64,000 nt of DNA from assembly GCA_029876055.1 (NCBI GenBank), contig CM056876.1, forward strand, positions 3,534,001-3,598,000. The letters are read 5' to 3'. Positions 10,553-19,544 of the stretch are shown one piece after another. The translations under genes and the position numbers were made by a program. Below the pieces are notes generated by a model. That model was not told where the DNA came from, searched no databases, and saw only the letters and a program-made list of their open reading frames with translations. Position 1 is the stretch's first letter, and each line of letters begins with the position of its first letter. This DNA comes from Madurella fahalii (Eukaryota > Ascomycota > Sordariomycetes > Sordariales).

Positions 10553-11095
10553 TCGTAGTAGAAAGACCGCTAGCAGTTGTAGTAGTAAGACTCAGAGTAA
10601 TACCTACCTTATAACTACTAAAGAGAAAGAAAAGTCGGTATCCAGATAATATAGCGATATTTACGACCAGAAGAGTATCGTAAAGTCCTATAAGAAAAAA
10701 AAACCTTTTAGCAATCCGAGCCTTCATTGTCATCAACAGGTCAATACCGAAGCATTAATAGGAGAGAATACTAATACCGTTCAGTAGCAACTATATTATA
10801 CTATATATAGAAGTAAGTCATATATTTAACTTTTTATTTATAGCTAATTAATTAGTTTAATACGTATATTGCAGAAGATCTAACTTTAGCAGAAGGATAC
10901 TGAACTTTTAATCCTTCGAATACTATTTATATAGCTAGTTCAGGAGATTACAAATGATTATATCATGGGTATTCGGTTCAGATTAGCTATATTATACGTA
11001 GTTCAAGAGGTAGTAGAGTTATTTATCGTAGACTACTTTACTAGTAAGTTTCTTATTGTAATTATCTATATAATTACCCTAACACAATCTAGCGA
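10553..11095 (+). pseudogene. RIP-degraded histone H3-like (possibly CenH3-like) gene fragment
   Basis: The frame of 10866-11095 reads as a decayed H3 histone fold. It has a QKDTELLI block (H3: YQKSTELLI), LVQEI (LVREI), RFR...A, VVQEVVE (ALQEASE), FIVDYF and then an ITLT end (RVTIM). Differences are largely those expected from C-to-T/G-to-A change: Pro to Leu, Ala to Val, His to Tyr, Arg to Gln or stop. There are three stops. The 5' part (10553-10690) is basic and Ser/Thr-rich (RSRKTASSCSSKTQ), as an H3 or CenH3 tail could be. The solo LTR abuts its 5' end. The assignment rests on spacing and motif order only. Confidence 0.55.
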
Positions 11096-11397
11096 GCAAT
11101 CTAGTAACCATCTATACCAATAGGGTCATGTTAATATGTAAGAATATATACCTAGTACAGAATATCTGCTAGATGATAGAGGTGTATATAATTATACTTA
11201 CTACTATAAGCAAGTTAAGGAATTAGAGAAAGTGGGTAGAGAGAGTCAAGTCTAAAGAGATTACGTTGATTTGTACTAATATCCGAATGTGATTATAGAT
11301 ATAATTATATAAGTGCCATTCCAACTTAACCTCTTACTTAAACCTAGATAGATATTACCTACCTATATCTGGAATTACCTAAATAGATATGAGAATT
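11096..11397. other. AT-rich, no supported gene
   Basis: This stretch continues the RIP-like composition downstream of the H3-like relic. The usual H3 C-terminus is not recognisable. Nothing else is seen. Confidence 0.5.
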
Positions 11398-11480
11398 ACC
11401 CACCCGTACCCAAATGATTTTGGGTAGGGTGGGTTATACCCAGTAATATCTGGGTAACCCATAGGTTCCCGTGGGTGAGT
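11398..11480. repeat. Cluster of G/C-rich hairpins
   Basis: The first hairpin spans 11398-11434, ACCCACCC-G-TACCCAAA paired with TTTGGGTAGGGTGGGT around a short loop. The second follows (ACCCAG...CTGGGT, about 11438-11455). The third is ACCCA...TGGGT, about 11457-11476. Three stacked inverted repeats built on ACCC/GGGT resemble the end of a DNA transposon or MITE, but no partner end was found. Confidence 0.6.
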
Positions 11481-11505
11481 TTTTTCCTTTCCTAGGCAGG
11501 GCTGA

Positions 11506-11695
11506 TGGTGGCTGCGTAGACAAGGATGGTAATTAGTTCGGCGGAGACGTCAACAGAGGTGATACGCTGGACTGCGTGAATGGAACGACCGGCGATGGCT
11601 TAGGCGGCAAAGCCAACATAGGCAATGCTGCTCGCCAGGGCCAGTACGCTAAGGTTGGAGATGGATACGTTGGTGAAGTTGTGAAAGCTCACTAA
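11506..11695 (+). pseudogene. Gly-rich repeat protein, 3' remnant
   Basis: One frame reads DGGCVDKDGN, a TAG stop, then FGGDVNRGD and GDGLGGKANIGNAARQG, ending TAA at 11693. The GGD / GGKAN steps relate it to the ORFs at 6776 and 14241. The upstream coding part is absent (AT-rich hairpin region), so it is a relic. Confidence 0.45.
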
Positions 11696-11699
11696 CCGC

Positions 11700-13487
11700 G
11701 ATGGAGGAAGGTGTTAGAGAGAGGTGTCCATTGATAGTGAGGATTCCTCAGAGGACTCCAATTTAGAGAAATGTAGTTTAGTATTTCGTTTGAGTTTTGC
11801 TATTCAGGCTGTGTCCCACTTTTCTGATCAATCAAACAACAGAAACTTAGTTCGTTTTGTTAACGTTATCCCTTCTACTCCACCTTTCACCAAGACGACG
11901 TCTTTTTTTGTACGCAGGCCACTAAATCTTGTTAAAGTGCATCGCTCACTTGTCTGCGTCGCTTGCTTATCACATACGTAAAGTTAAGGTCAAGTAGGTG
12001 GAGGAATAGTATTCTTTCGAATTATTTCGCCTTGGTGACAATCTTGTAGGTTTATTGCTACCTATTTTGGTTAAATTAGGGGGGAGGGCGGTATACGCTG
12101 CTTGAGCAAGATGAGAGAGACTGTGACGGACACACTCATTGGCAATGGGATAGTGGTTACACCGTTACAGAGCAACTGCGCCTTGTCCAATCGCGACGCG
12201 TGGTCGCCCAGTCACATCTAGCCTAATGATGAAAACCCAAAGTTGCCCCTTGCTACCTAACTAACAACGTTGCCAGGTTGTGCGGATGGGTAGGCGGAGG
12301 GGTGGGTGTAGGGGGTGTTTATTTGAATGTGGAAGCAGTTCTGCAGTCCAAATTCCAATCCTCGCTTGCCGTTTCTCAGAAAACATCGGGCCCGGGAGAC
12401 GCATTGTTGCGCTCCCCACTCGGAGCTTTCGATTGGCTGTGCCAGTTTTGGTCAGAGGGTCGATATACCATATGCTGCATGCCATATGTCTGTCTTGTTG
12501 TGGCGACATCTACAACAAGAAGGCACACACGGAGTACAGTGGACACCTCTCGTGGAGTCAAGAATGTTAGTTAGGTACCTACTAGTTTCCATTACAGGGT
12601 TTAACACCTGAAAATACAGGGGCACACAGGGTAAAATTTACCAAAACGTCTTTAGAGCTGAACAGTCTAGTCACGTGCCATGCCACGAAGCCTTCAAAGG
12701 TAGTATTATCAGGTTGCATGCTAAGGAGAACGGGAAGGGGCATCCAAATTTATATCCAGAAGGCACTGCTTGATAGAAAGTGCTAGAAAGAACACCTAAG
12801 ATCTTGCGCCGTAGATGGCGTTGATAAGTCACAAAATGTTAGAGTTGGTAGGCTGAACCACGCTAACATTCTTTACCCCAGAGGAGGTGGGGATTTTTCA
12901 ATTACTCGGAGTATGTACTGTGTAGGGCTCGCCTGGTAAACCCCGCTGTCTAAATGCACCTGTTGTCTACGTCTGCTCTGTCTGGTAGTAATTTAAATTT
13001 CTCGGGGTTTCATCACAGTTCTTTTCCCGCCGTGTTGGCGTTTGTATTGCCCGTAAAAGTTCCCTGTCTGCTCAAAAGGGTCCAGAGCTGGTAGCTATGT
13101 GGACAAGAAACCGCGCCCTTTGAACAACAACGGAGACCAAAAACTGTCATTGTTGTAGGGAGGGGAAAGGTGAATCTGGACTTGTGTAGTTTTTTTTTTT
13201 TTTCCTTTTTTTTGGTGGGTGGGGGGGGGGGGGTTAAGTTGCTGACTCAGCAGAGCTTGGGCCACGTTTTGGAAACGATTTCTGAGGATTAAAACGGTAG
13301 ACCTCGTACAGAGGTACCGCTCGGTTTCTTCCATACCGTTTCCCAACTCCATTTCCCAACCATACCGCGGTGTAATCCTAACACCGTCTCTTTCAGTCGG
13401 CCTAACACTGCCTTTTCCTCCACCGCCGCAACAACCGCAACCACCAGCAATAACATCACAGTTCTGCTGCCTGTTTCCAGCCACAGT
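11700..13487. other. Long stretch without a convincing gene
   Basis: Several 60-129 codon ORFs overlap on both strands (around 12261-12611 and 13095-13498), none with domain features. A T tract followed by a G tract lies at about 13191-13236. I see no gene I can support. Confidence 0.45.
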
Positions 13488-13800
13488 TGACGTGTCATCT
13501 ATGCATCTACGTGTCTCTCACCTCATGGGAATGAAACTCTCCTTTCCGAAGCCCAATCAAGTCGTTTAGCTGCGGTCTAACCTCCTGGCACTATTGAGGC
13601 AGACAAAGCCAAAGCCCGAGATGAGGACTCAATGGTAGCAGTAGGCGCCCGTGCGGCAAAGCGTTGGGCACCTACCTAATCTGGTATGTCCGGCCAGCGA
13701 TTTGCAAAATGTCTATTGTGCGGCAAGACGTGGCAAGACATGGCAAGACGTGGCAAGACGTGGCAAGGCGTGGCAAGACGTGGTAAAAAGTGGCGGCGTA
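13488..13800. repeat. Right arm of the widely spaced inverted repeat
   Basis: Inverted match to 8790-9055. It differs mainly by amplification of the minisatellite at 13719-13795. Confidence 0.6.
13719..13795. repeat. 10-bp minisatellite, unit GTGGCAAGAC
   Basis: About seven units of GTGGCAAGAC with a few substitutions (CATGGCAAG, GTGGCAAGGC, GTGGTAAAAA) inside the right inverted-repeat arm. The left arm near 8805-8830 has only one or two related units. Confidence 0.85.
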
Positions 13801-14240
13801 TTGGGGTACCTAAGTGCCGACCTTAGGTAATTTGCTGATTTGGAAGCAGCGAATAGGGTTGGGCATCAACGAAAATCGCATCCCAAGAGCTAAAATGCTC
13901 GAGAGCATTCAAAGGCAGATTTCGTCCCAACTGATGAGAGGGGATAAAACAGGGAACGGTAGAAGGATAGGTACACATTTGCGGTCTCTGCTCACGAGTC
14001 GCAGACGTAACCTGGCCCTGCACCCATACACTCGACTCACTACCGGCTTACTCCCAAACTTCATCCCAAATCTGCTACGCGTGTGGTGCAGGATGTGCTT
14101 GGGAAGCCCCATAGTGCCCCAGCGGCGTCCTCGTGTAAGAAGCAAATCTGTCATTTTTGTTTTCCTTTTTTTCTTTTAACATACTTCTTTGGCTGGTTCT
14201 GATACTAACTGGATAAAATAATGGAATTTAGAGAAGAGTG
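13801..14240. other. Upstream region of the Gly-rich acidic protein gene
   Basis: ORFs at 13814-14179 (+) and 13823-14154 (-) overlap each other and have no domain signature. A pyrimidine-rich run, about 14157-14176, lies 65 bp before the ATG and could be part of the promoter. Confidence 0.35.
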
Positions 14241-14978
14241 ATGCCCCGTCGCCGCAATCCAGTGAAGAAGCGTCCACCTGTAGTGCACTGCGCAACGGTG
14301 ACGAACGTCACTCAGATCAACACGTACAATATTACGTACCCCAGCGAAGTCTACCTCGTTCCCGTTGTAGACACCGACCCCATTGCCAGAGGAGACAGAG
14401 ACGTGAATATCTCCGCATGGGGAGGCACGGCCCGTGGTGGTGACGGAATTGGCGGCAATGCTCGCGGGCCTAAATCGATTGGCGGGGCCGGACACGGCGG
14501 CAATGCTCGCGGGCGTAAAGCGATTGGCGGGGCCGGACACGGCGGCAATGCTCGCGGGCCGAATGCGATTGGTGGGGTCGGGCAAGGCGGCGATGCTCGC
14601 GGGCCTAATGCGTTTGGCGGGCCCGGACACGGCGGTGATGTTTACGGGGACAAGGCAATTGGCAGCCGAATGGTCCGTGGTGATGGAGAGGCGCGTCTCG
14701 ACATTGCCTTTTCTGACGACGAAGATTTCGGCGATGATGGTGGTTACGGTAGGGACTATGATCAGGAAGATGGGGAGGACTCTGAAGACGGGGATGGCGG
14801 CTACGGTAGATACTATGATCGGGATGATGGTGAGGACTCTGAGGACAGTGATGGCGGCTACGGTAGATACTACGATCAGGAAGATGGTGAGAACTCAGAG
14901 GACAGTGATGGTGGTTACGGTAGAGACTATGATCTGGAGGATGGTGATCACGATGACAGTTACGCCTACGAGTGGTAA
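14241..14978 (+). CDS. Two-domain repeat protein: Gly-rich 15-mers then acidic Gly-Tyr 19-mers
   Basis: 245 residues from ATG at 14241; the in-frame GTG one codon earlier is ignored. Residues 1-16 are basic (MPRRRNPVKKRPP). About 17-58 form a Thr/Tyr/Val segment (TVTNVTQINTYNITYPSEVY), and GGTARGGDG follows. Four full and one partial 15-residue repeats (GGNARGPKSIGGAGH type) occupy 14451-14672. A short linker leads to four 19-residue acidic repeats (GGYGRDYDQEDGEDSEDGD type) at 14739-14966, ending SYAYEW. No signal peptide or transmembrane segment is seen. The repeats are perfect 45- and 57-bp DNA periods kept in frame, which favours real coding. The family is not recognised. A basic head, Gly-rich middle and Tyr/acidic tail suggest a self-associating or phase-separating protein (inference). 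Confidence 0.6.
   Translation: MPRRRNPVKKRPPVVHCATVTNVTQINTYNITYPSEVYLVPVVDTDPIARGDRDVNISAWGGTARGGDGIGGNARGPKSIGGAGHGGNARGRKAIGGAGHGGNARGPNAIGGVGQGGDARGPNAFGGPGHGGDVYGDKAIGSRMVRGDGEARLDIAFSDDEDFGDDGGYGRDYDQEDGEDSEDGDGGYGRYYDRDDGEDSEDSDGGYGRYYDQEDGENSEDSDGGYGRDYDLEDGDHDDSYAYEW
14451..14672 (+). repeat. 45-bp tandem repeat inside the Gly-rich protein gene
   Basis: Units start at 14451, 14496, 14541 and 14586, and a partial unit at 14631. The period stays in frame (15 codons). Confidence 0.92.
14739..14966 (+). repeat. 57-bp tandem repeat encoding acidic Gly-Tyr units
   Basis: Units start at 14739, 14796, 14853 and 14910, each 19 codons. Most changes between units are conservative (Asp/Glu/Gln). 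Confidence 0.92.
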
Positions 14979-15489
14979 AGGAGAGGCCCGTTTACCGATC
15001 TATAGGAGTCGATCGGTATTTGATGTATGGGATTGGGAAAGGGTTAACCCAAGAAATGAGACCGTAGAATGTCTGCTCCATTCAGTCCACAACTGCACCA
15101 CGGTGGCTTGTTGTTGGGGTAAAGACTTGGATTGGATGTATAGAGACCAGATCCATCGCCCCACAGAGGGCTTGGATCGGAGGGCGTGTGTCAAGGAGTT
15201 GAATCCATGCCATTCAGTCAGCAAAAGGCCGATTGGCGACCTGGCACAGCCAGACTGTCAGACCACTGAGCCACCACACCCCCGTAATGTGGATCTACAA
15301 CCAGATCTATGAAAGAAGGCTCTCTGGCTTCGCCAGAGAGCCAACAACAAATACAACAAGCAACACAATCACATGTCTTCTGCCCACTTGCTCTGATCAC
15401 TGCTGCGTCGTAAATGCAGTAGCCCAGGAACCAACGGGGCATTGGCGACCGATCCGCTCCCGCTGGCGCTCGCTCTGATGCTCGAGCCA
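14979..15489. other. Downstream region, no supported gene
   Basis: A long out-of-frame reading through 15312 is a shadow of the repeat gene. A short inverted repeat, TCTCTGGCTTCGCCAGAGAG, lies at about 15322-15341 and could act as a hairpin or processing signal. No domain is recognised. Confidence 0.4.
15322..15341. repeat. Perfect short hairpin
   Basis: CTCTGGC-TTC-GCCAGAG, an 8-9 bp stem with a tight loop, 345 bp after the stop codon of the Gly-rich gene. Confidence 0.6.
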
Positions 15490-15536
15490 TCAGTACTACA
15501 AACGATGACCGTGACCTGGGGCCGGAAGAAGAGCCG

Positions 15537-15950
15537 CATCGGCACGCTGTGGCCCGCTCCCAGTTACTCCTCCGGCATCCTGCCGCCGTACCCGGGTATG
15601 TAAGCCCATGGATAGTTCCCGTGTAGTAGGTCGTTCCGAATAAAGGACTCGCACGGGTCGTCGGGCCCTATCAGGACGCAATGGTCGGGTCATGTCAGCT
15701 CCATGCGCTCCAGCGAGTTCAGCCCCCACAGGCCCGGCATCCCCGGCCATTTTGGGGTCGGGGCCGGAGCCGGCTTCGGTTGAAACGGTGGTGGTGAAGG
15801 AAGCGGCGGCTGAGTGTCCATGTCCGCCGCCTGTAGCTGTGGTTGTGGTTGCGGCGGTGGCGGTGGCGATGGCGATGGTGGGGGGCGCGGTATGTGGGGA
15901 GTGCTAGCGCGGAAGGCTCCAGACCCCGAGGCATCCGTTGTTTCCAACGC
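15537..15950 (-). pseudogene. Pro-rich protein gene, C-terminal remnant with in-frame stops
   Basis: One frame on the minus strand reads a Ser/Ala segment, then a Pro-rich linker (RPPPSPSPPPPPQPQPQ), then a globular-looking stretch (WGLNSLERMEL, a TGA stop, CVLIGPDDPCESFIRNDL, HGNYPWAYIPGYGGRMPEE), ending TAA. The non-repetitive, Trp/Tyr-rich C-terminus in the same frame across one stop suggests a genuine former gene. The upstream part is lost where the dispersed repeat at 15985 begins. The family is not recognised. Confidence 0.4.
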
Positions 15951-15984
15951 ACTGGAAGGGTGCGGCTCAAACGGAAAGGTAAAA

Positions 15985-16460
15985 GCGGCGACGTATCTAA
16001 CAAAACAGTGCCTTTTTAGTCAGTCGCGCAAGTTTTAGTCTTTGAAACGCTTTAAGAATTGTAAAGACGTGTGACTATTCACAAGCAACTAAGAGGCCAC
16101 AGAGATCGTCCACGTAGTTTGGAGAGGTCTGATAGCAGGCATTCTCCAAAGACTCTGAGAAAAGGCGCAAGGTGGGTCTACAACATATGATGGAAGCTAG
16201 GTAACGTTACAGGTAGTTGAGTTCCCAATCATCAGCCTAGAACGGACCTAGCCTACCTCCCCAAGGTTACTGCACCTAAAGTGCGAACAAGCAGTAGCAA
16301 CTTGGAACCTGACGGAGCCTAATACCGCCGTACTCGCGTAGGTACCTAGATACCTTAGCAGGGACAGCAGTGATAACTAACGGCTCTGGAGAATAGCATA
16401 TAATGGCTTTTTTTTTTTTTTTTTTTTTGGACGGGAGAAAGCAGATGTTCCTCAGCTGCC
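15985..16460. repeat. Diverged direct repeat, copy 2
   Basis: Same block order as 9105-9840 but shorter, including the T tract at 16407-16428 and the GAAAGCAG.TGTTCCTC end. Non-coding. Confidence 0.6.
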
Positions 16461-16721
16461 TTCCGCCCAAAGGAAAGAATCAAGGTTTTCTATTCATAAT
16501 TCCCATCCTATGGCAATGCCCAACCTGAAATGCACCCCTCCAGTCAATGTAAACGCGTCACGGCCAAAAAGAAACACTCGCTTCATGTCCGCGAGTTACT
16601 CTCCCTTCTGAAGTCTCAATCTCCCTTCACCCTTTTTCCATCTATCCACAAGGCGGAGAATTGACGGGACCACTCCGAACTTGCATGCGCGGGTCTGACG
16701 CCCCGTGTATGTCTAGGTAGC
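16461..16721. other. Intergenic, nothing seen
   Basis: Between the dispersed repeat and the broken membrane/Gly-rich gene. No signal was found. Confidence 0.4.
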
Positions 16722-17203
16722 TTTGTCAAATCGCCAGCGCATCTCCCCCGTGGGCGTCTCTTCCCCGGGCGCTCTCGCCGCAGGCACCCCGCCTCGCGCG
16801 TCCCCACCCATGGTCGCCCTTTGGCTACTAGCATCTCGGCGCTGCTTCTCCACGTCGTCGTCGTCACTCGGCTTGTCGTTGTGGTTGCCGTCGTCGCCGT
16901 GGTTGCCTGGTGGGGCGGGCGGTTTTGGCTCGCGTCTGTGTTTGCATTTCCCCCCCGCGCGTGCCCGCCCCGCACCCCGGCGCCGTGGGCGTCTCCCCTA
17001 CGTGCGTCTCTACCCTGTGCCTACGACCGCGCCACGCGCTGGTGGACGGAGCTACCTAGGCGCCCGACTGGCGTTGTCGGATTCTTCCACGCGCAAAAGG
17101 AGACCGTGACGCCGATCAGGGCGAAGACGCCCGACGGGATGTCGACAGCCAAACCCACAATGTCCGACGTCGACAGGCCTAAGGACTCGTCCGGACTAGC
17201 CAT
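16722..17203 (-). pseudogene. Broken paralogue of the membrane/Gly-rich protein
   Basis: ATG at 17203 starts MASPDESLGLSTSDIVGLAV, then VPSGI-like IPSGVFALIGVTVSFCAWKNP and GRLGSSV. This aligns across the transmembrane module with the protein at 6776 (TSDIIGIAVGVPSGILALIS, then AFCAWKYP). A TAG at 17023-17021 stops the frame after 60 residues. Beyond it the same frame continues with GRDARRGDAHGAG and RGGNANTDAS, and a second frame then gives MGGDARGG. At least one stop and one frameshift break the gene; the G-run near 16950-16956 is a likely slip site. It is a former or recoding-dependent member of the island's Gly-rich family. Confidence 0.6.
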
Positions 17204-17700
17204 TAATTTCTAAGGCAGGCACATATGTTACTGGTATTGGTATTGGTATATTATGGGAAGCGAAGCAAAATCTCCACTGGTGCACGGCTACAATTGCTGA
17301 CTCAGCAGACTCGACTATTGCTCGCCCGAAGTTTTGCCGGACTAGATCCGGTTCGCATTCCCAGGCCATAGCCACCTCCGTGACAACGACAAATAGTGCT
17401 AGCGACGGAGGCCAGAAGTGTAAGGATCAAGAATCTAATAGTAATAGAACTAGAGTATCTAGGTACAAGCAGTATATATACCATGAGGGAGTAGAGAGCT
17501 CGTTAGAGGTAGAATAATAATCTCATTAAACTCTACTCTCTTTCTAAACTCTATTCCTAGTCCTCTTTTTTATATTCTATAATTAATCTCTAGTATACAG
17601 ACTCATTCTAAAGACTAGATATAACTAGCTATATACAGCTAGCTATAATATATTACGTACTACTATATAGTCTATAACATATCCTATATACAAATGTACT
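17204..17700. other. Spacer becoming AT-rich
   Basis: GC-rich to about 17410, then AT-rich to the TIR of the pogo element. A weak minus-strand ORF (17302-17484) has no support. Confidence 0.4.
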
Positions 17701-17701
17701 A

Positions 17702-19523
17702 AGTCAACGTACCCACCTGCCAGACACCCCACTTACCAGACAGCCCCCAACTTATACCGAGATTTTTACCTACCTACTTCAATTTACCATAACACAATCA
17801 ATTCCAAACCAAATTGTACCAAATTTTACCCACTTCTTTGTCAATTACCGATAATAGCCTATACTGAACAGGATATTCAGGAAGCCTTTAGTTACCTAGA
17901 AAAGGGCTGGTCTTTCCGTAAGGTCCAGACCTACTTCGGAATTCCACGCTCTACTTTACACGATAGAATTCAAGGTCGGGCAACTAAGATAGAGGCATTC
18001 GAAGCCCACCAAATCCTATCTATATCGCAGGAGGCTCTGGGCCTCCCCCAACCCACGCGCAGTTACAGGAATTTGCTGGCCGAATTCTGGGCTGCGATAC
18101 CAAGTCTTCAGCAGTCGGGAGATCCTGGATTCGGCGGTTTCTACGTAGGAACCTAGTCTTAAGAACCAAAAGGACTAGGCGGATAGATTCAGCCCGGCTT
18201 AATGGGGCTACGAAGCTAGTAATCAAAGAGTGGTTCAAATTCCTGACAGTCCCTGCCATCCGGGACATTCTTCCCGAGAATCGATGGAATCTTGACGAAG
18301 CTGGGATAATGGAAGGTCAGAGAGATAACAGCTTAGTTGTTGGAAGCTGCTTTTGCAAGTCGGTTCAGAAAAAAGACCAGGGCAAGCGTACTTGGACGTC
18401 TTTCATTGAAGTTATCTCGGCAACCGGGGTATCACTTCTTTCAGCTGTCATTTTCAAGGGTAAGAGTGTTCAACAACAGTGGTTTCCTATCGACAAGGCC
18501 GAATTCGATAACTGGCTCTTCACTGCTACCGACAAAGGTTGGATTACCAATACCATGGCACTGGAATGGCTGCAACGGGTCTTCATCTCGGGCACCTGAC
18601 CCCGAGACCCTTCTTCGAAGCGGCTACTTATCCTGGATGGCCACGGCTCCCACACAACAACTGACTTTATGTGGGAGTGCTTCAGCAACAATATCCACCT
18701 ACTTTTCCTACCTGCACATACCTCCCACGTCCTCCAACCCCTTGATTTGGCTATTTTCAGCCCCCTGAAGAGGGCCTATCGAAAGAAGCTCAATAACTTA
18801 GTGGCCTGGACAGATTCTACAGTCGTAGGTAAAAGGAATTTGTTGTTCTGCTTGGCGGCTGCCAGGAAGGAGGCATTGACAGCCCAGAATATCAAGGCGG
18901 GTTGGAAAGCGGCCGGGTTGTGGCCGGTATCAGTGGCCAAGCCACTGATGAGCCCATTGTTGTTAGATAATTCGAATAAGATAGCTGGACCCTAAGAAAC
19001 GGATCTCCCTATAAGGCCAGGACCCAGGGCAACGGATCCACTAGACTGGCGGGTCAATGGGCTTATTATTCCGACTCCTAGGAAGAGGTCCGACTTACAG
19101 TCCTATCTTACCATATTGACTACCGAAGAACGACACCTAACAGTTCGTCGGTATCTGCTCCGCAAGGTCGAAAAAGCATTCCACGACAAGGACTTTGAAT
19201 TAGCTAAACTACGGTACGAAAATGAGGCTCTGAAAGCCCAGATTGAGAACATTCGACCTGTCAAAAGGAAGAGAGTTGAAATTGACCCGAATACCAAGTT
19301 CGCTACAGTCGACCAAGTCCACCAAGCCCAAATCGAGGCCAGGCATATTGAAGATAGCCTAGATGAAGAGAGTGGGTCAGAAAGTAGTAGTAATAGTGGT
19401 AGTTCAGTAGTTTCCTGTATATTAGTCCAGGTAAAAAGAAGGTAATAGATGGGATGTAGTTTTTGGTGTGGGTCTTACAGACTATCCGGTAAGTGGGGTG
19501 TCCGGCAGGTGGGTACGTTGACT
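17702..19523 (+). mobile_element. Complete pogo/Fot1-type (Tc1-mariner superfamily) DNA transposon
   Basis: The terminal inverted repeats are about 40 bp, starting AGTCAACGTACCCACCTGCC at 17702 and the complement at the right end. TA dinucleotides flank both sides (17700-17701 and 19524-19525), as expected for this superfamily. The element is 1822 bp. Its transposase is interrupted. A truncated relative lies at 5763-6240. Confidence 0.92.
17842..19445 (+). pseudogene. Fot1/pogo transposase, broken by one frameshift and two stops
   Basis: An N-terminal psq-type helix-turn-helix is visible (DIQEAFSYLEKGWSFRKVQT, then IPRSTLHDRI). A frameshift occurs in a C run near 18045. The frame then continues through a CENP-B-like HTH and the DDE_1 domain. 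The catalytic residues appear in NLDEAGI (about 18291), LILDGHGSH (about 18635) and QPLDLAIFSPLKRAY (about 18738). In-frame stops are TGA at 18597-18599 (from CGA) and TAA at 18993-18995 (from CAA). The C-terminal tail is charged and coiled (19116-19445, ending VQVKRR). Transposition in cis is lost but the TIRs could still respond to a related enzyme (inference). Confidence 0.88.
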
Positions 19524-19544
19524 TATATAGACGAATATGCTATT

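Noticed and set aside
11724..11981. 85-codon ORF with a SEDSSEDSN start resembling the acidic repeats of the 14241 protein
   Set aside because: The similarity is confined to a short Ser/Asp/Glu run and the rest has no family feature.
12261..12611. Cluster of overlapping 80-98 codon ORFs on both strands
   Set aside because: Mutually exclusive frames without domain or codon signal.
15220..15300. tRNA-like A box (TGGCTCAGTGG) on the minus strand
   Set aside because: No B box at the right distance and no cloverleaf; chance match or very old SINE head at most.
14434..15312. 292-codon plus-strand ORF overlapping the Gly-rich protein
   Set aside because: Out-of-frame reading of the 45- and 57-bp repeats (Met/Leu/Ala and Thr/Met runs). 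The other frame gives the coherent protein that matches its paralogues.
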